Assembly (NCBI GenBank): GCA_027186245.1
Contig: CP114497.1
Span: forward strand, 7,261,501 to 7,325,500
Reading direction: 5' to 3'
Source: Coriaria nepalensis
Taxonomy: Eukaryota > Streptophyta > Magnoliopsida > Cucurbitales > Coriariaceae
Length of the DNA stretch: 64,000 nt
Position 1 is the stretch's first letter. Every line of letters begins with the position of its first letter. The notes below the pieces were generated by a model. The model saw nothing but the letters and a program-made list of their open reading frames with translations, did not search any database and was not told the DNA's origin. Positions 37,312 to 46,626 of the stretch are shown here, one piece after another. Position numbers and translations under genes: made by a program.

Positions 37312-39038
37312 TCAGGAATCTTCATGAAGGAGGAGTGTCTTTGTTGTCTTAATTAACTGAAATTCATCCATTGATTGCCTCTGAATCCTCATCGTACTTT
37401 TCCGACTGCTCGGTGTAGTTTTCCACTTTGCTTTCATTGATTCCGTCGGGTCGATATATCCCGGACAAGTTTCCTTGTCTTGAACAACAGTGTTAGCAGA
37501 AACTGGAGTTGTTGAAGTGCAGATAGAAGAAGAAGTAGCAGAGCTCTCGTCGTGCAACAACTCAGAACTCGGGCTCGAACAAGACTTATAAACTGGCCTT
37601 GCACTAATCCTTGTCGTTACATTGTTCTTCCTAACCTTAACCATAGGAGAAGAACATGTTCTGGAATTCCTTACGTGTTTCTTCATCTCTGCGGAGTAGT
37701 TGAGAAAAGGTTTTGAAGAATCCACGGTCTGCGAAGGTTCAATCAAACGACTCTCCCAGGGTTTTGCTGCCATCCATCGTTCGAGCCAACTCCATCCCCA
37801 ACTGTTCTTGTTGAACTCGTTATTGTTTTGTAAAGTGAAAGGGTTTGTATTTGATCGATTCGGGGTTGACTTCCATTGCTGAGAATAAGAAGAAAAGAAT
37901 CAATCATCTTCAATTATATTAGCTAAGTTATAGTTTTTTAGTTTTACATACCTTTTGAGCGAGTGAGTATGCAATTGCTCTCTCTCTCTTAAGAGCTCCT
38001 TGTTGTCTCATTTGTATCTTTGTCTTAACATCATCCAATGTTCCTTTTCTATCACACCATCCTTCCTGAAAAGATTGGAACAAGATTATACTCAGCGGTT
38101 GAAAATTGGCATTATTTTATTTTAATATACATTTTATGATAATGACCTCGGCTTGCTTTAAGAGGTCGGCCTTGCTACGGTGTTCTTCGAGCACCTGTTG
38201 AACGGCCCGTCCTTCAAAAGACATTCGGACACGACGAGCCCTGACCCGTGCCTGGACTCGGACTAGGGCTTGCATACACCTTAGAGTTACGGCAGCCTGT
38301 TTTCGCACCTGTCGGCCCCGGACTAGGGCTTGAAGTCTCACCACTCCTTTCAAAGCTTTCATGGCACGTCTTGCCTGTAAATTGGTGTCAAGCATTCATT
38401 AACTAATCTTCTGTGTTTGAATTGTTAAGCACATGTTTCTCTGAAATCTCGTTTCGAATCTCTTAAATGAATCCGTTGCAACTCACGATTTAAATCTACA
38501 CTAAACAACCCGCTAAGATAAACTGTCTCTTAAAGCTCATTTTGTCTCGAACGCTATTCTAAACACTGACATCCAGCTTATCTTATGAATTTCCATTTGC
38601 TCTTTTTTTTTTTCTTTGGTCTCAGTTCTGATTTTGTTCGATGAAAAAAGGAAAGAGTATTTATTACCAAGAAGGCGCGAAAGGCAGTTTGAATGCGGAT
38701 AGCAGCCCACTCTTTCTTGACGAGCTTGAAGTCCTTAGGATGAGCTCTTAGCACTTTAGCCATGGCTGCTGACAAAGAATCAGAGCTTTCAGAAGATGCT
38801 CTCTTCTCCTTCCCTTTACAAAAATCCCATGATGATGACGAGCTCCTCCTCCATAGCCTCCATTTCTTCCCCTTCCCACCCACCTTCTCCTACAAATCAT
38901 AAAAGAAGAAGAAGAAAAGATTATTACGATCAGTTTGTGCTTAAAATCGAAAATGCGAAAGCTTACCTGGTTTTCTTTTTCTGGATTTTTATTAAACCCT
39001 ATTAGAGCTTTAACGCATTTTCCAGAAGCAGCACCCAT
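37312..39038 (-). CDS. IQD family calmodulin-binding protein
   Basis: Five exons join in frame to give 400 residues: 39038-38967, 38889-38668, 38374-38147, 38065-37952 and 37878-37312. The N terminus [15 protein letters not shown] is basic. The plant-specific IQ67 domain spans the second and third exons, with IQ motif [11 protein letters not shown] directly before the intron and further IQ-like repeats in [15 protein letters not shown] and [15 protein letters not shown]. The intron inside the first IQ motif is the hallmark of the family. Downstream are the conserved segments [17 protein letters not shown] and SWLERWMA. These scaffold proteins bind calmodulin and associate with microtubules, nucleus or plasma membrane. 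The C-terminal 130 residues are Ser/Thr-rich and poorly conserved. Confidence 0.93.
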
Positions 39039-39833
39039 TAACGAACACAATCAAGCAAAGCAATAATACAGTTGTTGCGATTCTTTGATGGAAGAGAGAT
39101 TTTGATTAGAGAAGAGAATGTGGGTGTTATTATTACTGTTATTTGTATTATTATATGCAGAGATTGAGGAGGAGTGGTGCTTGTGACAATGAGAAAATGC
39201 TGAAAACGGACAGACAGACTGACATACTGACAGAAAGTGGATAAGAAGAAGTGGGATTTTTTAGAATATGCCACTTGGACTGACTCCAAATGTGGTCTTC
39301 GTCTGCACAGCTTGAAATTCAAAACAACAAGAAGGCTGCTACTCCCGCTCGATTGTGATCGTACCGTTTTGTTACAATATTACCCTTCATTTTGTTACAT
39401 AAAATTATGAGACAATATTTTGCTCTTTTGTTATATTACTTTATCTAACTTTAAAAAATAATAAATTAAATTTAGATAAAATAAAATGAAGTAATAATTA
39501 TTTACATAATATTTAATAACTTATCAATTAAATAATTACTAATTCATTTTATTTTATTTAAATTTTATTCATTTATCATTCCCTTTTTTAAATTTGAAAG
39601 TTAATATTAGAAATTATGGGAAAATAGAGAAGACATGAAAAGAGGCACAATCACTTTTACGAGTGCATGAAAAAAGCAAACCGACAAAAGATCCAACATC
39701 AGTTAGTGCAGTTGAGATCTGTTTTTCTCGATTTTAGTACGGCCCACTTCTCTTATCATAATCTCGTCTCATCTCTAAATTCAAAATTAAACAATGATTG
39801 AACAGTATTTTACCCCTACCTGGACTTCACAGG

Positions 39834-39922
39834 TGGGCCTATAATCCTTAGAGCCTTCACAGCCCAATAGCCCATCTTCTTTCTCTTTTTTAACTCGTTA
39901 GTCTGAGTTTTGCGCGGGAAAA
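39834..39922. promoter_or_regulatory. Site II cluster and perfect E2F site without an assigned gene
   Basis: TGGGCC at 39,834-39,839 and AGCCCA at 39,861-39,866 and 39,869-39,874 precede TTTTGCGCGGGAAAA (39,908-39,922), which matches the E2F consensus on both strands. The cluster is about 800 bp upstream of the IQD start and about 300 bp below the stop of the gene at 40,227. It could belong to the IQD gene or to an unannotated transcript. Confidence 0.4.
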
Positions 39923-40226
39923 TAACGAATTGCAGTTATGATAATTGCCAGTAGTTATTTTCCCTCCTCTGATTAACCACGCAAGTTTTCTCTCAGAACT
40001 CGGCATAACCGAACCGAGTTACCGAGTCACGACTCGGTTTAATATTGAATTTGAAAAGAAAAAAAAAAATCCCTTTTTTCTTTGTCTCTAAATTTTTTTT
40101 ACAAGGTATCAAAGAACGGAAGAACGTGCATCTGGACTTCGTTCTTGTCTCCTCATCCTCATTTCTTCTTCAAGTTCATGTTGTTGATTTATGAACCTTC
40201 TTTCCTGGCTATGGCATTCATCTGGA

Positions 40227-40940
40227 TCAATCCAAGACCGAGTTTTGCCTAGATAGTGATATTGAAGATCTAGGATGATACGTCGAGATTATGTTCCCCT
40301 TTCCATCGTGAATCACTGTATCGTCGTCTTCAGCTGGTACTCTACATCTCTCTCCTAATATAATCGTCTTCGTCCAAACCGCCTCTTCGGGTTTAAACGA
40401 CTTGCTCGCTTTCGATAGCAGATTTTTACGGTGATTACTGTCCTTATTCTGATCCCGCTTCCTCGCCATGGACATGCTTCTAGGCATTCTGACGCTAAAA
40501 TTCGAAGTCAACCTTCTCTCCGATGAAGATTTGGTAATTATGTTGTTCGATGAGTCAGCAGGTTGGAGTAATTTAGGCGGAAGAGGTAATTCCTTTTCTA
40601 GGTCTTCTTTTTTCTCTGGTACTGTTGGTGTTGTATTATCCTCCTCCTCTGTGTTTTCCCCCAATTGTGAGTATCGATTAGCTGGATCCGCGGTCGTTAA
40701 CGTAGAAGGTGAAGTAAATGCGTCTGATTTCCGGTTGGAGGCTCCTCTAATCGGAGGAGATGCTGATGAACGTGGTGCTGCTGGTGACAACGGTTCTGGC
40801 GACGGTGATCCTTTTTTGAATCGCATAGAACACAGACCGGTGATTATCACAATTGTCGCGGCTGTTGCTGCAGCGATGAGTGATAACGCTAGGATTGGAT
40901 GAATCAACGCGATATCGTCCGTCGGAAATCTGCGTCCCAT
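40227..40940 (-). CDS. Plant protein of unknown function with one N-terminal membrane helix
   Basis: A single-exon gene for 237 residues starting at MGRRFPTDDIALIHP; an ATG three codons further upstream (40,949) is also possible. A single membrane helix lies at about 13-34 (ILALSLIAAATAATIVIITGL). It is followed by a Ser/Pro-rich low-complexity region and a basic stretch (MPRSMSMARKRDQ). The ordered C-terminal segment has KTIILGERCRVPAED and ISTYHPRSSISLSRQNS. Residues of this kind look conserved rather than random, and the layout resembles small plant-only membrane proteins, but I cannot name the family. A tail-in-cytosol orientation is likely from the positive residues after the helix. Confidence 0.75.
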   Translation of the reverse strand: MGRRFPTDDIALIHPILALSLIAAATAATIVIITGLCSMRFKKGSPSPEPLSPAAPRSSASPPIRGASNRKSDAFTSPSTLTTADPANRYSQLGENTEEEDNTTPTVPEKKEDLEKELPLPPKLLQPADSSNNIITKSSSERRLTSNFSVRMPRSMSMARKRDQNKDSNHRKNLLSKASKSFKPEEAVWTKTIILGERCRVPAEDDDTVIHDGKGNIISTYHPRSSISLSRQNSVLD

Positions 40941-40959
40941 TACAAACATACAAAAGCGC

Positions 40960-42235
40960 AAAGAAATTGGAGGGAAATTTTGATAAATTCGATCTTTTCA
41001 TGATTCGCTCATTGGAAGACTCCGACTGTACATTCTTTTTCGTCTTAATTTCTTGTTCACATTCATGGATGCAGAGTTTGCTTGGATTTCCTTTTCCTGT
41101 GAAACTAGAGGAAACATGGAGATGGGAAAATTGAATAGGGTTTTTTTTTTTTTTTGGTTCATATTTGTTTCGTAAGTTAAGAATCCGAAACTGATTGCTT
41201 GAGTTTAGGAGTGAAGAACAACGAAGGGGGAGAAGAAGTGCATTTACATATTTATATGTTACTAATTCTGGTTATTAAGGAAAAACAAAACAAAAACTTA
41301 TTTTCGTTATACATATATAAATTACAATGTCGCTACATACTAAAGTTGATCTTCTATGATTATATGTTCTTATCTTTCTTTATATATATATATATATATA
41401 TATATAAATTAGTTTTCCCATCCAGCCAAGCAGCCCAGGCGAGCACCATCTTTCTCAAGCAATCGGGCCTGGAAGTCTATACTACTGCATGGAAGTAGAC
41501 TAGTAGTTGTCCTTGTCGCTATCGTACGACATGTCGTACGTAACACCTCGGTTTTACCTTAAAGTCAACTTAAAAAAAAAAAAGAAAAGAAAATGCTTCG
41601 TTTGAAAATGCCGTCTAATGGGGCCATATTGGAAACGACGTGTTATCTTTTTTGGGGCCTAAAAATAGAAAATGAAACCTAAAAAAGGATAAAGTTAATA
41701 ATATGTTTTTATATTTTTTTGGTAAAAAAAAAAAATTATATGTTTTTATGTTTTGGGATTTTTTAAGATAAATTTCAATAATCAAATTTTGTTTTATATT
41801 TTTAATAAGAATTATAATATTATTTATAATCATAAAAAGTAATATCAGTGATAATTTATCAATTATATTATAAAAGTTTATAATGCATTTTTTTTTTAAA
41901 TTATCAATTTTCCTTAGAAAATAATTACGATTATTATAAACAAAATTAAGTAATAAATTATATATATATTAATTATGAGAAGACACAAACAGAACAGAAT
42001 CTACTCCTCCTCAAAAGAGAACACTGGAAAATCACGTTAAAAAGACACCCAAAAAAAAAATTAATTAATTAATAATAACTTAAATCCCAACATTAAACAG
42101 AATTGATAATCATAATGGCATGCATGAAGCCCCCACTTAGGTTTGGAAAAAAGAGGAAGAAAAAAGTGGAGGTCTCTTTAATCAAGAGCCTCAAACAGCC
42201 AATGAGAGGCGGCAGGCAACATAATCCATGTCGTG
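40960..42235. other. Intergenic region, no gene seen
   Basis: Upstream DNA of the 40.2-kb gene, a (TA)n tract at about 41,383-41,405, then AT-rich DNA with no coding frame. Confidence 0.55.
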
Positions 42236-42239
42236 CATG

Positions 42240-43430
42240 ACAATACTTAACATCCATAATCTATATCCATGTGACCATAATCCATTTTAATAATTAGATT
42301 AGATTTACGTATCCCACGCGTGTTGTTTTTAATACAAGATTAGATCGAGAGCATCTAAAAATGAAGACGTAGGCAGGCTTAATCCATCACAATCCCATCA
42401 TATATATTCACATGTAAGTACTTGAGAACAGTTGACCGTATACTTTCAAAAAGATGATAATTGGTGGGAACCAAGCAAAAAAGAAGTTTCCCATTAGGGA
42501 AGTGGACAAATTGTTTATAACCTTCTAGACTTATCTTACTTTGGAAGTGGGGAGTGAGAAAAATGCTTATACAAGCATTCCGATTATTTTTATATTGACA
42601 TGATTTTTTTGATCAGATGACGAACCAATTTTTTTTGCAATCGCGAGTGTCAAATTGTTAGAGTTTGATGTATACTGTTTAATCAAGTTTTACAAAATTG
42701 TATTCTGTTTGATTAAATTTATTTAAATCTTAAACAGAATTATCAATAGCTGGGCATCTTCTAGGGAATATATATACCCTTCTTTTTGCCCTGGTAGCTC
42801 TAATGGCAGGAACCTTTGAACGGGACCAGCATGTTGTCATCCTATCTTCTGCATTCTCATTCACTTTCGGCCACTCCAAAATGGGTCTAACGTGTCTGTT
42901 TTGAACAAAGCCAGCAAAGAGGCAATAATATCCTAGTTAGGGTTTAATTAGCACTTCTTGCTTAATATTTTGCTTAAAGGATACTAATTAGCTCACATGC
43001 TTATAATTACCTTCAAAAATGATTTAACCATTTGCAATTAACCTAGCTAGTATTATATCTTAATCATATTATTTTTCAAGTTTCAGTTCCGTATCAAAAT
43101 CTTGGTCTATATCATCACTATCAGATTTATAATATATTAAATTGTATTTTTCAGTATTTGATTAAAAAATTATAACGTAATTATAAGATATGATAAATTT
43201 TCGCATCAATAATTATTATTATAATTTTTTTTTTATAACTTTTTTAAAAAAATGAATCATTAGAATCAATTAAAAATTGTGGTTGGAATATTTGATTTCC
43301 ATAATCACATGTTGTGTGGTTAGGGTTTTTCCATCAATCATTTCATGGAGCACCCTACTTTGGAACAAAAAAACAAAACCCTAATTACTTTTCCATTATC
43401 TATATTTATGCGTGCCCCGGCTGCATAACC
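42240..43430 (+). repeat. Duplicated block A, left copy
   Basis: This stretch aligns in the same orientation with 51,358-52,660. Examples shared almost base for base are GAGAACAGTTGACCG followed by CATACTTTCAAAAAG-like sequence (42,425 and 51,551), GGTAGCTCTAATGGCAGGAA (42,792 and 52,003), and GTGTGGTTAGGGTTTTTCC near the end. It is non-coding. In the right copy this block lies upstream of MIR156; in the left copy it now lies downstream, because the neighbouring block is inverted. Confidence 0.88.
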
Positions 43431-43701
43431 TATATTGATTAAGGAAGAACAATTGAATGAGTTAATTACAACAACATGACCTAAATAGTTTGATGCACTC
43501 TGGGAGTTGTTCAAATTATTGGGTATTAGTGATTTTCTAAGTTTATCCCGAATTTAAGTCTTATCCATAAGCAACATGGCGTGCCAAATTAAGGTGACAA
43601 ACATGCATGGCAGGCGCAGCTTCTCGGTTTATAAATGGAACACCAATTCTTCTAACAGATAACATTTCATGTATTATAAAGTAACATCAATTCTTCTGAG
43701 T

Positions 43702-43855
43702 TATGCGGCTCGGCTCGGGTTTAGGCCACTGGATAAGTTGGCCGTTGGAAATGGGTCTCAAGGATGATCCGGTAATCGGTTCTTGGTTTTCCGAGATAGC
43801 TTTGAGGAATATTCGAGTACAGCTTTGAATATTTTGTTCTTCCATGTAAACTACC
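43702..43855 (+). pseudogene. Truncated duplicate of the methyltransferase last exon
   Basis: On the plus strand this sequence matches the end of the last exon of the methyltransferase gene (minus strand 56,460-56,307), from the segment encoding RFGFRLLDKWAVGNGSQG to the stop. Small indels (for example around 43,766) break the frame. Similarity carries on through the 3' UTR to about 44,070. There is no promoter, no upstream exon and no methyltransferase core, so it is a dead fragment made by the segmental duplication. Confidence 0.88.
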
Positions 43856-44139
43856 AATTAGTTATGTGATTTATAAAGGTATTGCATTGTTGTCTTGAAC
43901 GATGAAACCTTTATTTGTTCTTAAGATGGTTCATTCTTAATTTGGATGAAAAAAGATAATAAGGAATGTGTTCGTAGTTAACTTTCTATACTTGTTTGCT
44001 CCTCGATCTGAGTTCTTTGTAGCTATTGTTCTCTATAACTCTTCTCAAGACCTATATATTTATTGATTTCATTTATTTCACATACTAAGAAATCATCCTT
44101 AGAAATATCTGCTCGATCAGGATTAGCAGTACGAGCTGG

Positions 44140-44490
44140 CAAAAGTATACATCTCATTAACAAAGAAAAGTCTTTCTATATGTCATTACAAACAATATTA
44201 GATTAAGAAAATACAAAGGATTTACTCAACAGTACGTCATTTTTCCGTATTGTCCCACGGTTTTGGCAGCACAATCACAGAAACGTCTAGCTTTACGCCG
44301 GACGGCATCAACAGGGGATTCAAATTATTCCAGAATGTCGGATCCCACTGCAGTACTCCCAGAAAGCATCGCCCAAAGAGTATATGAGCTGCAGACCCTC
44401 ATTGAAAATAAGGTGAATGCTCTTTCTCTTTCAAATGTTTTTGGTCAATTGATGGCAGATGCCCCTCATGTTTTAGGCCAATGGGTATCA
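44140..44490 (+). other. Sequence inserted in the left block only, with a short open frame
   Basis: Homology with the right copy is interrupted here. The interval holds about 85 open codons (44,263 onward, without an ATG at the front) including RMSDPTAVLPESIAQRVYELQ. It looks more like a retroelement gag fragment than a gene, but I cannot confirm a family. Confidence 0.35.
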
Positions 44491-44626
44491 ACATCAAAGA
44501 TCTCTCTAATCATACATCTACTAGTTATGTAGAATTTAATAGACATGATATTATGTATAGACCATGTTCAACGTAGAGTCTCCAAGAAAAATGTACAATA
44601 ATGAAAAGAATCAAACAAAAAGGCAA

Positions 44627-44657
<31 letters not shown>

Positions 44658-45644
44658 CTCATACAACGAGCATGATAATCATGACGGATTGAGGTCTGAC
44701 TCTTTTTTATCTATATTGTGTAAAAACTATTAGATTTAAAAGTTTGAGAGCAAAATGCTGAAAAACCAAACATGGAAAACAAGGGAATAAAACAACCAAA
44801 CAAGGAACTCTAATACTTGCTGGATAAATAATGACACTGACTTTCATTTACTTGAGAATATATATATATATACCACAAGGGAAGGATAAGAGTACTAGAA
44901 ATCTGAAAGTACAATACAATTTTGCTAGAGCTAGAAAGGTCTACCCAACTTTAAAAAAGAAGAGTAAACACTTATACATCAAACACAAGACTTGAAGCAG
45001 CCCCAATGCCCAAAAACTCTGCAAAATACAACAAGGTATACTGGGGTATACTTCTATAGCAGTAAAAAAACTGATTTTACTTTTCAACCTATATCGTTGA
45101 TTACTTGATCAATAGGATAAAATTTCTATAATACCATATGCTTACTAGTATATAGTTTACATATCCATATATCTAAAAGTACTAGATTAGATTCGATAAG
45201 GGGGGCTGCTCTTCGACGAGTGAGCTTGTGCTGCTGTTCCGCTCTCTTTTCTTTATAGGGGTATATATATATATATCTTTCTGATTTAGAGCTCGTTAAG
45301 TACATGATCATTAGCAAGGTAGAATGAATTATGATCAATATCATTTTATCACAAATGAAGTACCAGCTGACTCCAAGTTAAATTTGTGTCTGTGCCTGTA
45401 AACCCTATCATTCTGTGAATTATAGAGATGACAAGGTCAACAGATGAGATTGATCAATTTGATTCATATATATATAACAACATGCATGCTGTTAATGGTG
45501 ACTTGATGACAGGCGACTATGAAGCTCCGGGTATCAGCGGCCGTATCTAAATCAATACTATACTCAATACACAACAAGAAAAATATAGATTAGTAGGTTA
45601 AAAATTAATTAAGAGAGAGCTAATTAAGTAATGAAAGAGAGAAG

Positions 45645-45752
45645 AGATGGGGGTGACAGAGAGAGAGTAAGCACGCATAGCTTCAAGCATGGAAGACAAA
45701 AGCATGCAAGAAAACACCATGTGTGCTCACTCTCTCCTGTCACCTCCCTGTT
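45645..45752 (-). ncRNA. MIR156: MIR156 precursor, variant copy
   Basis: On the minus strand a long hairpin has miR156 on its 5' arm at 45,742-45,723, reading TGACAGGAGAGAGTGAGCAC, and the star strand on the 3' arm at about 45,674-45,654. Pairing covers the mature region with a single bulge and extends several bases below it (GGAGGTGACAG with CTGTCACCCCC). The mature sequence differs from canonical miR156 (TGACAGAAGAGAGTGAGCAC) by G for A at position 7. The loop (TTTTCTTGCATGC, CCATGCTTGAAGCTATGCG) is nearly the same as in the right copy. miR156 represses SPL transcription factors and controls juvenile-to-adult phase change. Whether this copy is processed cannot be told from sequence. Confidence 0.88.
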
Positions 45753-45945
45753 TAATTAATTAACTTTACTATCAACTAAGTTGGATTGATGATCGTCGGC
45801 TGCAGAAAAACTTTAGTTCGTTAACCTTCTCTTCATCATCATCTCTACCACTAACCCTAGCTGGCTACAAGCTAGCACAAACTATACTGATATACTGCCG
45901 TGGGCTGTGGCTATACATTTAATTGATTAGACAGAGGAGACACGG

Positions 45946-45953
45946 TTTATATA
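45946..45953 (-). promoter_or_regulatory. TATA box of the left MIR156 gene
   Basis: The minus strand reads GCTATATAAACCG, about 195 bp upstream of the hairpin, equivalent to the TATA box of the right copy. About 25 bp further up, the ancestral promoter sequence ends. Confidence 0.7.
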
Positions 45954-45977
45954 GCAATTGGAAGAGGAAAGAGAGCT

Positions 45978-46626
45978 TAGCTGCTTAATATTTATCTAAA
46001 TAAACATATTTTAAATATCATAATTAATTTTTACTTATATTAAGCATATAATGCAATGCTAAATCAACTTAAAGTATATATGCTTTTATATTGTTTATTA
46101 CAGATTTTGTAGTATATATATATATATGCTTCTATACTTTTATCTTAATTAAGTAATTAACCACTATAATGAAGAACAGAATCCTTGACACGTGTTTAGA
46201 CCAATCTCAGCAACTGCGTGATTACGTCATGCCTGTTTCCTTTTACTGGGTTGAGCAGCACTTCTCAAGGTCGTGGTCAAATGTATTAAATATATATGCA
46301 TGATACAAGATAAGGGAAATTATAATGAAACCTCTTGAGGATACTCTATAAATTATTTTTGATGCGTTTTCATACTTTACGATCATTTTAGGAGTCTAAA
46401 TATATATTTTCTGAGAAATTTAGTCCACTTAATAAATAATCTAATAATAAGAATAAAAAATTAGCCTTAACTTTCTTTTTCCATACGTCTCCTTATTTTC
46501 TAAGTTCTAATTTATAACTTTTTTCAACTTTATTTTATTTATTATTCATCTGATTCTTACTTGTTCTTTCTCAAGCGTTCATTCAATTTGGCATCCAACT
46601 ATTTTCTATAACGAAACCAATCTCAT
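45978..46626. other. Non-homologous DNA upstream of the left MIR156
   Basis: No similarity to the right MIR156 upstream region. It contains CACGTG (46,189-46,194) and ATGACGTAAT on the minus strand (46,221-46,230), which may act as new promoter elements. No coding frame. Confidence 0.5.

Larger units (their letters stand above)
43702..45977 (-). repeat. Duplicated block B, left copy (inverted)
   Basis: Anchors run in reverse order relative to 53,607-56,460. They are: methyltransferase exon end (43,702 to 56,450); CTAAGAAATCATC unit (44,094 to about 55,865); GATCTCTCTAAT (44,495 to about 55,290); GAGCATGATAATCATGA (44,667 to about 55,080); TTGATCAAGTAAT-type (45,108 to 54,400); the MIR156 hairpin; and the TATA box with about 25 bp beyond it. 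Similarity stops near 45,977 on the left and 53,607 on the right. Confidence 0.88.

Noticed and set aside
40468..40902. 144-codon open frame on the plus strand
   Set aside because: It lies wholly antisense to the 40.2-kb gene and its composition mirrors that gene's Ser/Pro-rich codons, so it is treated as a shadow.
45126..45344. 72-codon open frame on the minus strand near the left MIR156
   Set aside because: It lies in the likely 3' part of the primary microRNA transcript, is AT-rich, and is not conserved as a frame in the right copy.
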